This document shows positions 27,139 to 37,015 of a stretch of 64,000 nucleotides of DNA, piece after piece; the stretch's first letter is position 1, and each line of letters opens with the position of its first letter. The position numbers and the translations under genes were made by a program. A model generated the notes under the pieces. It had not been told where the DNA came from and did no database searches. It was given only the letters and a program-made list of their open reading frames with translations. Source of the stretch: CBFIGX01 sp965662265 (lineage in GTDB: Bacteria > Bacteroidota > Bacteroidia > Flavobacteriales > UBA7430); NCBI GenBank assembly GCA_965662265.1, contig CBFIGX010000004.1, positions 124,001 to 188,000 of the forward strand. Reading direction: 5' to 3'.

Positions 27139-27161
27139 TTTGAATTTGTAATTTTTAATCA

Positions 27162-28565
27162 ATGAGAATACTAGGTTTTCTTATCTCAATTATTTGTTTT
27201 ACCGGATCTGTTTCAGCTCAAGAATATTCTATTTTTGGAAAGGTTGAAGGGATACCTGATGGAGATGTACTATTGGGTTATTATTATGGTAATAAGCAAT
27301 ATGTTAAAGATACCGTTCAGTCACATCATGGGTTTTTCCATTTTAAGGGAGATAAAGAGTTAGAAAGCGGCATGTATTTTATCTTGCTTCCAAACCAACA
27401 ATACTTTCAGTTAATAGTTGATCAAACTCGTAATTTTAGCTTTGAAACATCGACTGCAAATATGATTGGTGATATGGAGGTTCAAGGCTCTAAAGAGAAT
27501 GAGTTGTTTTATGACTATCAAAAATTCACTCAATCTAAAGGTCTGGAAGCTGAACCTATTAAAAACCTATTAAAAACTTTAGATAAGAATTCTAAAAAAT
27601 ATCAAAAAGAACAGCAAAAGCTTCAAGATTTAACCAACCAGGTGAACGCTTATAAGTTAAGGTATATGCAGGATCACCCAAAAACATTTTTTGTAAAACT
27701 TCTTTACGCTATGGAGCCAATAAGTATTCCAACAGCTCCTATATTAGAAGACGGCACGCTAGATTCTACTTTCCAATATATTTATTATAAAAATCATTTC
27801 TGGGATCACTTTGATTTAACTGATGATAGGATGATTCGTACTCCTATATTTCACGATAAGATGGAAAAGTTTATTGTTGAGTATACTCCTCAAGTTGCCG
27901 ATTCTATCATTAAATATGTTGATATTTTAATTGAGAAAACAAGACCTAGTGATGCATTATTTAAATATGTAGTTAACTGGTCTACACATCATTATGAATC
28001 ATCAAAAATTATGGGACATGATGCAGTTTTTGTTCATTTGGTATTTAACTACTTTGTAACCAGACAGACTCCTTGGGTTGATGAAGTTCAACTAACTAAT
28101 ATTATAGATAAGGCAATGCGTATTAGCCCTAATTTGATAGGAACTACCGCTCCCTATTTAAAAATTCCTAATGATAAAGGTGTCGAAAAAGACTTACATA
28201 AAGTAGAAGCACCTTTTACTATTTTATTCTTTTACGATCCTGATTGTGGACACTGTAAAAAAGAGGTTCCCCTTGTGAAAGAGACTTTAGAGAAGTACAA
28301 AGACAAAGAAGTAAAAGTTTATGCGGTTTGTACTGAGTTCGATCAAGATATGTGGCTAGATTTTATAGATGAACAAGGTATTGATCAATGGATTAACGTT
28401 ATTGATTTAGATAATATATCAAATTTCAGAGGCAAATATAATATCATGGGAACACCAAGACTGTTTGTGTTAGACAGCAAGAAAAAAATAATTGCTAAAC
28501 AAATCGATGCGGAAGCTTTAGATTCTATATTAGAAAATGAGTTTAGAAAATTAGAAAACAATTAG
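27162..28565 (+). CDS. secreted DUF4369/DUF5106 thioredoxin-like disulfide protein
   Basis: A 467 aa protein with a signal peptide (ending near SVSAQ). It has an N-terminal beta-rich DUF4369-type domain ('EYSIFGKVEGIPDGDVLLGY'), a helical DUF5106-like middle, and a C-terminal thioredoxin fold with the CxxC active site C362-G-H-C365. It is of the TlpA/ResA type and predicted to act in periplasmic thiol exchange. The 'YNIMGTPRLFVLD' cis-proline loop is intact. It is a single gene with its own promoter and terminator. Confidence 0.87.
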   Translation: MRILGFLISIICFTGSVSAQEYSIFGKVEGIPDGDVLLGYYYGNKQYVKDTVQSHHGFFHFKGDKELESGMYFILLPNQQYFQLIVDQTRNFSFETSTANMIGDMEVQGSKENELFYDYQKFTQSKGLEAEPIKNLLKTLDKNSKKYQKEQQKLQDLTNQVNAYKLRYMQDHPKTFFVKLLYAMEPISIPTAPILEDGTLDSTFQYIYYKNHFWDHFDLTDDRMIRTPIFHDKMEKFIVEYTPQVADSIIKYVDILIEKTRPSDALFKYVVNWSTHHYESSKIMGHDAVFVHLVFNYFVTRQTPWVDEVQLTNIIDKAMRISPNLIGTTAPYLKIPNDKGVEKDLHKVEAPFTILFFYDPDCGHCKKEVPLVKETLEKYKDKEVKVYAVCTEFDQDMWLDFIDEQGIDQWINVIDLDNISNFRGKYNIMGTPRLFVLDSKKKIIAKQIDAEALDSILENEFRKLENN

Positions 28566-28574
28566 TATGTAATA

Positions 28575-28605
28575 AAAAAAACCACTACTAGCGGTTTTTT
28601 ATTTT
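28575..28605. terminator. weak bidirectional terminator
   Basis: The imperfect stem ACCACTA/TAGCGGT is flanked by A- and T-runs, between the thioredoxin-domain gene and the convergent ferritin gene. Confidence 0.65.
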
Positions 28606-29126
28606 TAAACTCCTACACCAGGATCTGCAGCAGAAGTAACAGTTATTTGACTGATGTCTCTATCAAAAAGATAAAGACCTGCTTTATCTGATCCAATCAG
28701 TTTTAGCTTGTCAAGAATTGTTCTTGCTAAAGCTTCTTCTTCAATCTGTTCAGAAACATACCACTGTAAAAAGTTATGGGTTGTATAGTCTCTATTCTCT
28801 AGACAAGTGTGAACCAATTCATTAATTAATCGTGAAACTTCAACCTCATGGTTTAAGAAGTCTTGAAATACGTGTGTTAAACAGTCAAACATCTTTAAAG
28901 GCTCTTCAATTGCAGGTATATGTGCTTGTCCTCCTCTTTCATTTACATATTTTACAAGTTTTAGCATATGTTGTCTCTCTTCATTAGATTGACTGTAAAA
29001 AAAGTTCGAGATACCTTCATAACCTTGAGTTTCTGCCCATGAAGCCATGGCTAAATATAGTTGGGAAGAATTTGCTTCTGCTCCTATTTGCTTGTTTAAA
29101 GCTGCTTCTATTTCTTTATGTATCAT
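28605..29126 (-). CDS. bacterial non-haem ferritin
   Basis: A 173 aa four-helix-bundle iron-storage protein. Ferroxidase-centre features are present: E/Y-rich helix A ('NKQIGAEANSSQLYLAMASWA'), the helix B ExxH motif in EERQHMLKL, and helix D 'EQIEEEALARTILDKL'. The subunits form 24-mer cages that store Fe(III) in the cytoplasm. It is monocistronic with a -7 box 22 bases upstream; no Fur-like operator is obvious. Confidence 0.94.
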   Translation of the reverse strand: MIHKEIEAALNKQIGAEANSSQLYLAMASWAETQGYEGISNFFYSQSNEERQHMLKLVKYVNERGGQAHIPAIEEPLKMFDCLTHVFQDFLNHEVEVSRLINELVHTCLENRDYTTHNFLQWYVSEQIEEEALARTILDKLKLIGSDKAGLYLFDRDISQITVTSAADPGVGV

Positions 29127-29148
29127 AATCGATTTCTTTTATTATTTA

Positions 29149-29156
29149 CAAATTTA
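29149..29156 (-). promoter_or_regulatory. -7 promoter box (TAAATTTG, minus strand)
   Basis: A full TAnnTTTG match, 22 bases before the ferritin ATG. Confidence 0.45.
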
Positions 29157-29213
29157 CAATTAAAAGACATAGAATAATGAACTACTTGATAATTTAGACT
29201 TGTTCTTAGGTGA

Positions 29214-30392
29214 TTATTCGTCTAGAATTTTTAGAATAATTGAGCAGGCTTTTCGAAGCTCTGATTCAGAAATTATTAGAGGTGGACTTAATCTTACAGC
29301 TGTATCTGTAAATAAAAAGAAAAAAGTGATTATTCCTAACTCCATGCCTTTGCTTACAACTTTTTGACAGATCGTGCTTTCGTTAAACTCAAGAGCTAGC
29401 ATCAACCCTTTCCCTCTTATCTCTTTAATCTTAGTATGTACTAAAAGCTCTCGAATTAATTTTTCTTTACTCTGTACTTCTTTCATTATATCGGAGTCAT
29501 TTAAATAGTTAAGTGTAGCTAGTGAAGCTTCACATGAAATCGGATGACCACCGAATGTAGTAATATGACCAAGCATTGGATTTTCTTTTAATACATGCAT
29601 TATTTCAGTAGAACATGTAAATGATCCTATGGGTAATCCGCCCCCCATTCCTTTAGCCATACATAATATGTCTGGAACAACATTGAATTGTTCAAATCCA
29701 AACATGGTACCTGTTCTACCAAAGCAGGTTTGAATTTCATCAAACACTAGCAACGCTCCAGTTTCATTACACTTTAATCGAACAGCATTCATAAACTCTT
29801 GACTCCCCACAATAAAACCAGTAGCACCCTGAATAGGCTCAAGGATTACAGCAGCAGTTTTTTCAGTTATAGCTGATAGGCTATTTATATCATTAAACAC
29901 GATATGAGTACAATCTGGTAGAAGAGGTCGGTACTTTTGTTTATAGGTTTCAGTTCCCATAATGCTCAAGGCACCATGAGTACTTCCATGATAAGAATCT
30001 TTACATGAAATCATTTGACTTCTTCCTGTGAAGCGTTTAGCCAGTTTCATTGATGCTTCAATAGCCTCTACACCAGAATTAACAAAATATGTGCTATTTA
30101 AGGTCTTTGGAAGTACTTCAGATAATAGCCTTGCTAATTTTAATTGAGGTTTTTGAATGAATTCCCCATAAACCATTATGTGCATGTATTTGCTTGCCTG
30201 TTTAGTAACAGCCTCTAGGATAATAGGGTGGCAATGTCCTAGTGTACATGCTGAAACTCCTGCAATAAGATCGATATATTGTTTTCCTTGTATATCAGTT
30301 ATTGTACTTCCGCTTGCAGCATCAACCTCCAAACACGATGGGTACGGACTAGTTTGCCCTTGGTGCTTAATAAAAAGCTCTTTTGTATTCAC
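29214..30392 (-). CDS. class III PLP-dependent aminotransferase (acetylornithine/GABA type)
   Basis: A 392 aa omega-aminotransferase. Asp218 (LLVFDEIQTCFGRTG) and the PLP lysine K247 (CMAKGMGGGLPIG) are clear, as is the GVEAIEASMKLA cofactor region. Such enzymes transfer amino groups from acetylornithine, ornithine, 4-aminobutyrate or related substrates. No arg or gab genes flank it, so the substrate is undecided. It lies 6 bases downstream of the deoxynucleoside kinase gene, probably as part of one transcript. Confidence 0.87.
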   Translation of the reverse strand: MNTKELFIKHQGQTSPYPSCLEVDAASGSTITDIQGKQYIDLIAGVSACTLGHCHPIILEAVTKQASKYMHIMVYGEFIQKPQLKLARLLSEVLPKTLNSTYFVNSGVEAIEASMKLAKRFTGRSQMISCKDSYHGSTHGALSIMGTETYKQKYRPLLPDCTHIVFNDINSLSAITEKTAAVILEPIQGATGFIVGSQEFMNAVRLKCNETGALLVFDEIQTCFGRTGTMFGFEQFNVVPDILCMAKGMGGGLPIGSFTCSTEIMHVLKENPMLGHITTFGGHPISCEASLATLNYLNDSDIMKEVQSKEKLIRELLVHTKIKEIRGKGLMLALEFNESTICQKVVSKGMELGIITFFFLFTDTAVRLSPPLIISESELRKACSIILKILDE

Positions 30393-30398
30393 TTATGT

Positions 30399-31013
30399 TT
30401 AAAATAAACCGTTTATCTCAGCATTGACTTTATCTATGATAAGACCCAAATCTTCAGGGTTTTGGGTAAAATCAATATCATCTGTATCTATGATTAGTAG
30501 TTTTCCTTTCTCATATTTTGATATCCAAGCCTCATAACGTTCATTTAGTCGCGTAAGATAATCAATACGGATGCTTGATTCATAGTCTCTACCTCTTGCC
30601 TGAATTTGCTTTACAAGTGTTGGTACAGAAGCTCTAAGATATATAAGTAGATCTGGAGCTTTAACAAAAGAAGACATTAGGTCAAATAAGGTTGTGTAGT
30701 TTTCAAAATCTCTAGTAGTAATCAAACCCATAGAGTGAAGGTTGGGCGCAAATATATGAGCATCTTCATAAATGGTTCTGTCTTGAATGACATTCTTGCC
30801 ACTAGATTGAATTTCTTTAAGTTGATTAAATCGACTATTTAAAAAGTAAACTTGTAAGTTAAACGCCCAGCGTTGCATGTCTGTATAGAAATCATCGAGA
30901 TATGGGTTTTTATCTACCAACTCGTAGTGTGGTTCCCAATTAAAGTTTTTGGCTAGTAATTCTGTGAGTGTGGTTTTTCCAACCCCAATATTCCCCGCAA
31001 CAGCTATATGCAT
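30399..31013 (-). CDS. deoxynucleoside kinase
   Basis: A 204 aa salvage kinase phosphorylating deoxynucleosides. The P-loop is GNIGVGKTT (residues 7-15). The dNK signature ...IQDRTIYEDAHIFAPNL carries the Asp-Arg pair that contacts the substrate, and QARGRDYESSI is the LID arginine region. Which deoxynucleoside is preferred cannot be told from sequence. It is the upstream gene of a pair with the class III aminotransferase. Confidence 0.9.
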   Translation of the reverse strand: MHIAVAGNIGVGKTTLTELLAKNFNWEPHYELVDKNPYLDDFYTDMQRWAFNLQVYFLNSRFNQLKEIQSSGKNVIQDRTIYEDAHIFAPNLHSMGLITTRDFENYTTLFDLMSSFVKAPDLLIYLRASVPTLVKQIQARGRDYESSIRIDYLTRLNERYEAWISKYEKGKLLIIDTDDIDFTQNPEDLGLIIDKVNAEINGLF

Positions 31014-31248
31014 AATGGTTTACAATTTTTGAGTTTCTAAAAGTACAATTTTCAATGAAATCAGCAACTACATTTTTTGGTTTTAGAACACTAGTAATGT
31101 GAAGCAATAGTTGCTTATAGATTAAGAGCTTTTAATATTTAGTTTTAGGTGAATTCTAGTTCAATTTTCTTTCACCTTAATTATTTTTAAGAGAAAATTG
31201 AGCTTGACTATTAGATTGTTTTTATCTACCAGTCAATTGATGAAAAAT
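31014..31248. other. gene-free interval with several inverted repeats
   Basis: This is 235 bases of AT-rich DNA with no credible ORF. Visible dyads are AAGCAA-TAG-TTGCTT, AGGTGAA...TTTCACCT and CAATTTTCT...AGAAAATTG. They may include a factor-independent end for the GH3 transcript side or regulatory sites. No known RNA family is recognised. Confidence 0.45.
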
Positions 31249-32763
31249 TTATAGTAGGGCGTTTATCTCAAGTAATTGATCTAAGTATTTGCGGTTGTTA
31301 GACAAGCGAGGAACTTTATTTTGACCACCTAGTTTTCCACGTTTTTTCATCCACATGAAAAATAGTTTATGTTTAGCAATGTGAACTTTAGGCATTTTTA
31401 AGACCATATTATTATACCTTTTAGCCTCATAATCGGAGTTTAAAGATTTTAAGGCATTATCTAATTGATAAGTAAAATTATCAATGTCTTTTGGCATTGC
31501 TCTAAATTCTATAATCCATTCGTGGTAAGCATGATTTCCGTCTTTAAGATGCATAGGTGCAGCAGTAAAATCAATAACCTCGCAATTGCTTAGTTTACAA
31601 GCTTGTTGTATTGCTTCTTCTGCGTTGTGAACCATTAGTTCTTCTCCAAAAGCATTTATATAATGTTTTGTTCTTCCGCTAATAATAAATCGATAAGGTT
31701 TAATTTGAGTAAAACGAATAGTATCTCCAATAATGTATCGCCATAACCCTGCATTTGTACTCATAACTAGTACATAATCTATGTTGCACTCCACTTTATC
31801 TAACTCAAGTGTTATGCAATCTTTCTTGCCGTATTCTTCTAATGGAATAAACTCATAATAAATTCCGTAATCCAGCATGAGTAATAGATCCTTACGATTA
31901 GGTTGATCTTGAACACCTATAAAACCCTCAGAGGCATTATACGTTTCTAAGTAATTTACAGAGTTTGGGAATAATGTATGAAAATTCTTTTTGTAGGGCT
32001 CAAAACTTACACCACCATGCATATACAACTCAAAATTAGGCCAAACTTCATTTAAGTTTTTCTTTCCTGTTTTTTCTAATACTTTGTTTGCAAAAACTTG
32101 AGCCCAAGAAGGAACCCCCGACATTGAACTTATATTTTCTTGTATTGCTTGCTCGGCCATTTTATCAATCTTTGTTTCCCACTCAGTAAGTTTAGCTATA
32201 TGCATATCTGGAGATCTTTGAAGTTGAACCCAAAATGGTAGGTTCTCCATAATAATTGCACTAAGGTCTCCTTCATGCATACTATTTGAAAGAGGAGACA
32301 TTTGATGAGAACCTCCTAACATAAGGCTCTTACCTTCGAAAATGTTTTTGGCTTTATAATTGTTACAATAGATGGAAAGAAGGTCTTTTCCACCTTTATA
32401 ATGACAATCTTCTAGTGATTCAGTACTTACAGGAATATATTTACTTTTATCATTTGTGGTACCCGATGATTTTGCAAACCATTTAATATCTGTAGGCCAA
32501 AGTATATTTTGTTCACCAGATCGCATCCTCGTAATGTAATCAGATAAGTCTTCATAGTGATTTAAGGGAATAGTATTTTTGAAGTCATTATATGATTGAA
32601 TCGCATTAAAACCATACTTTCTCCCAAACTCAGTATTTTTAGCTTTTTCAATTAATGAAGTTCTCAATTCAGATTGTACTTCAAAAGGATAATTAATAAA
32701 TAAGTTAATTTGATGGATTCTTTTTTTTATTATCCAGCTTACTATAGAATTGTATAGTTTCAT
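31249..32763 (-). CDS. GH3-like acyl-adenylate-forming protein
   Basis: A 504 aa protein of the GH3 family, known in plants for conjugating jasmonate or auxin to amino acids. It shows FAKSSGTTNDKSKYIPVS (ATP/phosphate loop), ELYMHGGVSFEPYKKNF, 'YLETYNASEGFIGVQD' and GLWRYIIGDTIRFT, all at positions expected for GH3. Bacterial members are common in Bacteroidota but their acyl substrates are unknown. It is transcribed alone. Confidence 0.9.
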   Translation of the reverse strand: MKLYNSIVSWIIKKRIHQINLFINYPFEVQSELRTSLIEKAKNTEFGRKYGFNAIQSYNDFKNTIPLNHYEDLSDYITRMRSGEQNILWPTDIKWFAKSSGTTNDKSKYIPVSTESLEDCHYKGGKDLLSIYCNNYKAKNIFEGKSLMLGGSHQMSPLSNSMHEGDLSAIIMENLPFWVQLQRSPDMHIAKLTEWETKIDKMAEQAIQENISSMSGVPSWAQVFANKVLEKTGKKNLNEVWPNFELYMHGGVSFEPYKKNFHTLFPNSVNYLETYNASEGFIGVQDQPNRKDLLLMLDYGIYYEFIPLEEYGKKDCITLELDKVECNIDYVLVMSTNAGLWRYIIGDTIRFTQIKPYRFIISGRTKHYINAFGEELMVHNAEEAIQQACKLSNCEVIDFTAAPMHLKDGNHAYHEWIIEFRAMPKDIDNFTYQLDNALKSLNSDYEAKRYNNMVLKMPKVHIAKHKLFFMWMKKRGKLGGQNKVPRLSNNRKYLDQLLEINALL

Positions 32764-32898
32764 TTAGTGCAGTTTGGTTTAGTTTCAATATTACAACTAT
32801 TTTTCTTTAGTACTTTATTAGATTCGGTTACTATTAAAGAATTATAAGTACTAAAATATATTTTCTATATCTTATCTTTAGCAATCATAATACAAAAT

Positions 32899-33561
32899 GT
32901 GAAAAAAGAACTTATTGTAACATCTGATGGCTCCAACACCTTATATGTTCCAGAGCTTAATGAGACTTATCATTCGATACACGGTGCATTGCAAGAATCC
33001 ATGCACGTATTTATAAAAGAAGGATTAAATTACTGTAAGCTAGATCAATTAGAATTGTTGGAAGTTGGTTTCGGCACCGGACTAAACAGCTTATTAACGG
33101 GTATTAATTCTACAAAAACACAACGCAAAGTTAGAATGCATAGTTTAGAAGCATTTCCATTAAAAAGAGAAGAATACGATTTGTTAAAGTATACAGAATT
33201 GGATGTACTTAAAATCTACTCTAACATGTTTGAAAAAATTATTGATGCTAAATGGAATTTAATGAATCAAATAACTTCTAACTTTTCCTTACAAAAAACA
33301 AAAATTAGAGTTCAAGACTTCCATCAAACAAATAAATATGATCTTATTTATTTCGATGCTTTTGCACCAGACAAGCAACCAGAATTATGGACTGCCGAAA
33401 TCTTTGAGAAAATGTATGAAGCATTAAATTCAGGCGGAACATTAGTTACATATTGTGCTAAGGGTTCTGTTAAAAGGACAATTAAGTCGGTTGGATTTGT
33501 ACTACAAAACATTCCTGGGCCTCCAGGAAAAAGAGAAATGAGTAGAGCTATAAAGCAATAG
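32899..33561 (+). CDS. mnmD: tRNA 5-methylaminomethyl-2-thiouridine methyltransferase domain (MnmD)
   Basis: This SAM-dependent enzyme makes the last methylation of mnm5s2U34 in tRNAs. The SAM-binding motif is LEVGFGTGLNSLLT. The family-specific acidic block is YDLIYFDAFAPDKQPELWT, followed by LVTYCAKGSVKRTIKSVGF and GPPGKREMSRA. At 220 aa it is the stand-alone MnmD without the MnmC oxidase domain, as usual in Bacteroidota. The start is a GTG. Its TAG stop directly abuts the TAG stop of the convergent YkgJ gene. Confidence 0.92.
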   Translation: MKKELIVTSDGSNTLYVPELNETYHSIHGALQESMHVFIKEGLNYCKLDQLELLEVGFGTGLNSLLTGINSTKTQRKVRMHSLEAFPLKREEYDLLKYTELDVLKIYSNMFEKIIDAKWNLMNQITSNFSLQKTKIRVQDFHQTNKYDLIYFDAFAPDKQPELWTAEIFEKMYEALNSGGTLVTYCAKGSVKRTIKSVGFVLQNIPGPPGKREMSRAIKQ

Positions 33562-34053
33562 CTATTTTTTCATTTTATCAACGATTCTTGCTACGGCAGG
33601 ACAAACTTCCGTGTTCTTAAGTGTTAATGGTAATATTTGTAACATTTTTTTGCGGTTTGTGTGAGGGTATTCCGCGCATGCGCGTGGCCTAACCTCATAG
33701 ATCGAACACTTGTTGTCTGGATCTAAAAAAGGACAAGGTGCTTGTTTAAGAACAAAATCGTATTCATCATCACGATTAAGGTATTTTGCTTCAAATTCAC
33801 TAGCCTTTAATCTTAAGTGCTTGGCAATACGATTAATGTCCTTCTGAATAAATATTGGTGAAGTGGTTTTACAGCAATTTGCACAATCTAGGCAATCAAT
33901 AGATTCAAATACTTCATCGTGAGTCTTATGAAATAAAGTGTCAATGGTTTTGCCTTTCATTTTTTTTAGTTTGGCAAAAAACCTCGCATTCACTTTTAGA
34001 TCTAGTGACGCTTTTTTCTTCAGATGGTTTATTTCTTCTTGCGAAATCATCAT
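33562..34053 (-). CDS. YkgJ family cysteine-cluster protein
   Basis: A 163 aa protein with the CxxCxxCC cluster C54LDC57ANC60C61 and further cysteines in APCPFLDPDNKC and RPRACAEYPH. This is the YkgJ/UPF0153 pattern, thought to bind Zn or an Fe-S centre. No specific reaction is established. It converges on mnmD with no spacer. Confidence 0.87.
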   Translation of the reverse strand: MMISQEEINHLKKKASLDLKVNARFFAKLKKMKGKTIDTLFHKTHDEVFESIDCLDCANCCKTTSPIFIQKDINRIAKHLRLKASEFEAKYLNRDDEYDFVLKQAPCPFLDPDNKCSIYEVRPRACAEYPHTNRKKMLQILPLTLKNTEVCPAVARIVDKMKK

Positions 34054-34158
34054 TTATCAAAAATATAAAATACTGCTAAATTGATACAATTTGTTTGCTA
34101 ATTTTCATAAATGAATAGAATCACTTTAACTTTAGCCAATCAGTAACTTAGTAACTTT

Positions 34159-34166
34159 TATATTTG
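34159..34166 (+). promoter_or_regulatory. -7 promoter box (TATATTTG)
   Basis: A full TAnnTTTG match, 17 bases before the methyltransferase ATG at 34184. Confidence 0.45.
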
Positions 34167-34183
34167 AGGTTCAAATCATTAAT

Positions 34184-34903
34184 ATGAATAAAAAAGAAGA
34201 CGACCCTATAGGGAAGGCTATCTACGAATATTATAAAAATAAAGATAGGACTCCTTTAGTCGTAGACACAAATATTACATCAGGAGAAGAGTTGGCAATT
34301 GATTATTTATTTAGGACCTATTCTAAGATGTCGACATTAGAACAGAAAGCGCTTAAATTAGTAAAAGATAAAATATTAGATGTTGGTGGCGGAGCAGGTG
34401 CACATAGTCTATATTTACAATCTAAAGGTTTTGATGTTACTGCAGTAGATATCTCAACATTATCTTGTGAGGTTATGAGGGCTAGAGGGTTAACTAATGT
34501 GATATGTGACGATATATGGCAATTAACACCTGAAAAGTATGACACTTTACTGTTTATGATGAATGGTATTGGTCTGGTAAAAAAAATACGAGAACTAGAT
34601 AAGTTTTTTATTCACATAAAACAATTTTTAAATGAAGGTGGACAAATAATAATGGACTCCTCAGATATAAAATACATGTATGAAGATGATGAAGGAAGTT
34701 ACTGGGTAGATTTAAATGCTGAATATTATGGTGATTTAGAGTATAAATTATCTTATAAAAATATAACTTCTAAGCCATTTTATTGGTTATTTGTTGATTA
34801 TAAGAATCTTAGTTCTATAGCCACTAAACATGGTTTTATAACTGAAAAAATATTTGAGGATAATCATCACCAATATTTAGCTAGACTCACATTAAACCAT
34901 TAA
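34184..34903 (+). CDS. class I SAM-dependent methyltransferase
   Basis: A 239 aa protein. SAM-binding motif I is ILDVGGGAGAHSLYL, motif II VTAVDIS, and post-motif stretches 'YDTLLFMMNGIGLV' and 'GGQIIMDSSDI' complete the Rossmann fold. An N-terminal helical cap of about 60 residues precedes it. The substrate is not apparent. It is followed 25 bases later by the lipoprotein gene and may share its transcript. Confidence 0.85.
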   Translation: MNKKEDDPIGKAIYEYYKNKDRTPLVVDTNITSGEELAIDYLFRTYSKMSTLEQKALKLVKDKILDVGGGAGAHSLYLQSKGFDVTAVDISTLSCEVMRARGLTNVICDDIWQLTPEKYDTLLFMMNGIGLVKKIRELDKFFIHIKQFLNEGGQIIMDSSDIKYMYEDDEGSYWVDLNAEYYGDLEYKLSYKNITSKPFYWLFVDYKNLSSIATKHGFITEKIFEDNHHQYLARLTLNH

Positions 34904-34928
34904 ATTTATATATGAAAAAGTTAACAAT

Positions 34929-37004
34929 ATGAAACAGATACTCTCTAAACTAACTTTATTGTTTGTACTTCTAATCTCATCCTGTATGGACGAAGATTTG
35001 AGCAAAATTAGTACTTCGGTTAACACAGATGCTTCCTATGCTATTCCATTAATTCATTCAACCACTAATTTATTGGATTTATTGCCAGAAAATGAAAATA
35101 TGGTCATTGAATCAGATAATTCAATTCGTATTGCCTACAGGCAAGATAGTATTGCATATGTAACTAATGATAGTCTTTTACAAATCGCAGATCAACCTCC
35201 TACTAACGAAAGCTTTAGTATTGGAGCAATTAGTTTGAGTACATTTAACACTCAAATGCAGGTTCAACTATCAGAATTGACTTCAAATCTTTCCAATCCA
35301 ACTTTAGTAAATCAAATAAATAATGGGATTTCATATTCCGAATTAAATGGGGCTGCTTATTTTCCGCCAATAACACCTCAATCTGGAGGTTCTTATACTG
35401 CTCAAGGCTCTGATGAGTTTCAGTCTATTTTTATTACCAATGGAGAAATACAAATTCAGATTACAAATAATTTAGCCGTTGAAATTAATACGCTGACCTT
35501 GATGTTGAAAAATGCAACTGATCAATCTCAACTAGGAACATTTTTGTTTAATAATATAGCTGTAGGAGATGTTGGTGTTTCTTCAATAGACTTAAACGGT
35601 GTATTCATGTATAGTGATCTAGAATTAGAAATTATCTCTATAAGTTCTTTAGGTAGTGGCAGTAATCCCTCAGATCAGTCTACTTGGGTACCTATGTTAA
35701 ACTCAGATGAATTAAGTATTAACATCTCAGGACACAACATGATTGCTACCTCAGGTCTTGTCAAATACCCTGAACAGGAAGGTCCTTCTGATAGTTTTGA
35801 TATAAATCTGGATTTAGAAGATGAGGTAGAATTATCTTTTATTGATTTATCTGAAGGCGATTTTGTTTACACCTACTCTTCTGATATTCAAACTACCATA
35901 AGCTTAAATTTAACTATCCCTCAATTAGTAGATGATTCTAATAATTCTTTCACTCGTACCTTAAGTATTGAGCCTTCTACTGAGCCGGTAACAATTACGG
36001 AGTCAATTGCTGATTATAGTTTTCACTTAAGCTCTACACCAAACTTTATTGAGGTTATATATACGAGTCTAATCTTAGCAACTGAATCCTACGAAACATA
36101 CAATCAATTAGATGAAATTGATCTAAGTATCGGTTTAGAAAACTTAGATTTTGATTTTATTGAAGGTTATTTTGGGCAAAAAGAGCAATTTATCGAAGAA
36201 GATATACTTGACATTGATGTAAGCGATATAGATGAAATAGCTTCTGGATTAGTCCTAGAGTCTCCAGTACTTCGTTTAACAACTAACAATTCAATGAATA
36301 TACCATTTGAAATAGATCTTGATCTTGTGGCACAAAATGGATTTAATAATGTTAGTCTAGATGGCCCCCCACTACAGATAAATCCCAACGCAATGTCACT
36401 TTCAGAGTTTAATAATGTTAATTCCCAGTTATCTGATTTTATAGCATTGAATCCTAGTGAAATTTCATACTCTGGTACTGTTTTATCTAATCCTTATGGT
36501 TCTACATTTAATAGTATTAGCCCAAGTTCATCGATAACAATTAATATGGAAATGGATCTTCCATTGCATCTAAGAATTGAAGATGCAATGAGAATTGACA
36601 CCCTTGCTCTTGATTTTGGAAGTGATGAAAGTACCGACTATGATATAGATTTTATTGAATCTGTAAAATTAAAGGTGCATACAGAAAATGAATTCCCATT
36701 AGACGTTGGTGTTACGATATTTTTTATGGACTCTATTAGTGGTTTAATACAAGACTCATTAACGTTTGATTTACTTCAGGCTGCACAGGTAGACGAACAA
36801 GGCGCAACTATGGGCCCACATGTTTATGATAGTAATGTAGAATTAGATTCTGATCAAATAGACGCTTTATTTAATAGTAATCAAGCATTGTTAGACATCA
36901 CACTAAACTCCTATGATTATGAAAATACAGCTGTTCGTTTATACACGGATTACCAATTTATAATTTCTGCAGGCGTGTTGTTAGAACTTAAGTCGGAAGA
37001 TTAA
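34929..37004 (+). CDS. large beta-rich envelope lipoprotein, unknown function
   Basis: A 691 aa protein with a lipoprotein signal (LISSC near residue 19). The mature part is acidic, Ser/Asn-rich and almost devoid of cysteine. It shows alternating hydrophobic patterns typical of beta-sandwich repeats, for example in the stretches around residues 30-70 and 400-470. I do not recognise a named domain. It lies 11 bases upstream of a DUF5723 barrel gene. That pairing suggests the two form an outer-membrane unit, with this protein facing the surface or periplasm. Confidence 0.75.
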   Translation: MKQILSKLTLLFVLLISSCMDEDLSKISTSVNTDASYAIPLIHSTTNLLDLLPENENMVIESDNSIRIAYRQDSIAYVTNDSLLQIADQPPTNESFSIGAISLSTFNTQMQVQLSELTSNLSNPTLVNQINNGISYSELNGAAYFPPITPQSGGSYTAQGSDEFQSIFITNGEIQIQITNNLAVEINTLTLMLKNATDQSQLGTFLFNNIAVGDVGVSSIDLNGVFMYSDLELEIISISSLGSGSNPSDQSTWVPMLNSDELSINISGHNMIATSGLVKYPEQEGPSDSFDINLDLEDEVELSFIDLSEGDFVYTYSSDIQTTISLNLTIPQLVDDSNNSFTRTLSIEPSTEPVTITESIADYSFHLSSTPNFIEVIYTSLILATESYETYNQLDEIDLSIGLENLDFDFIEGYFGQKEQFIEEDILDIDVSDIDEIASGLVLESPVLRLTTNNSMNIPFEIDLDLVAQNGFNNVSLDGPPLQINPNAMSLSEFNNVNSQLSDFIALNPSEISYSGTVLSNPYGSTFNSISPSSSITINMEMDLPLHLRIEDAMRIDTLALDFGSDESTDYDIDFIESVKLKVHTENEFPLDVGVTIFFMDSISGLIQDSLTFDLLQAAQVDEQGATMGPHVYDSNVELDSDQIDALFNSNQALLDITLNSYDYENTAVRLYTDYQFIISAGVLLELKSED

Positions 37005-37015
37005 AACTCTTAGGA

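Noticed and set aside
31249..32763. Plant-hormone related transfer suggested by the GH3 gene
   Set aside because: GH3-like proteins are widespread in Bacteroidota, and base composition is the same as in neighbours.
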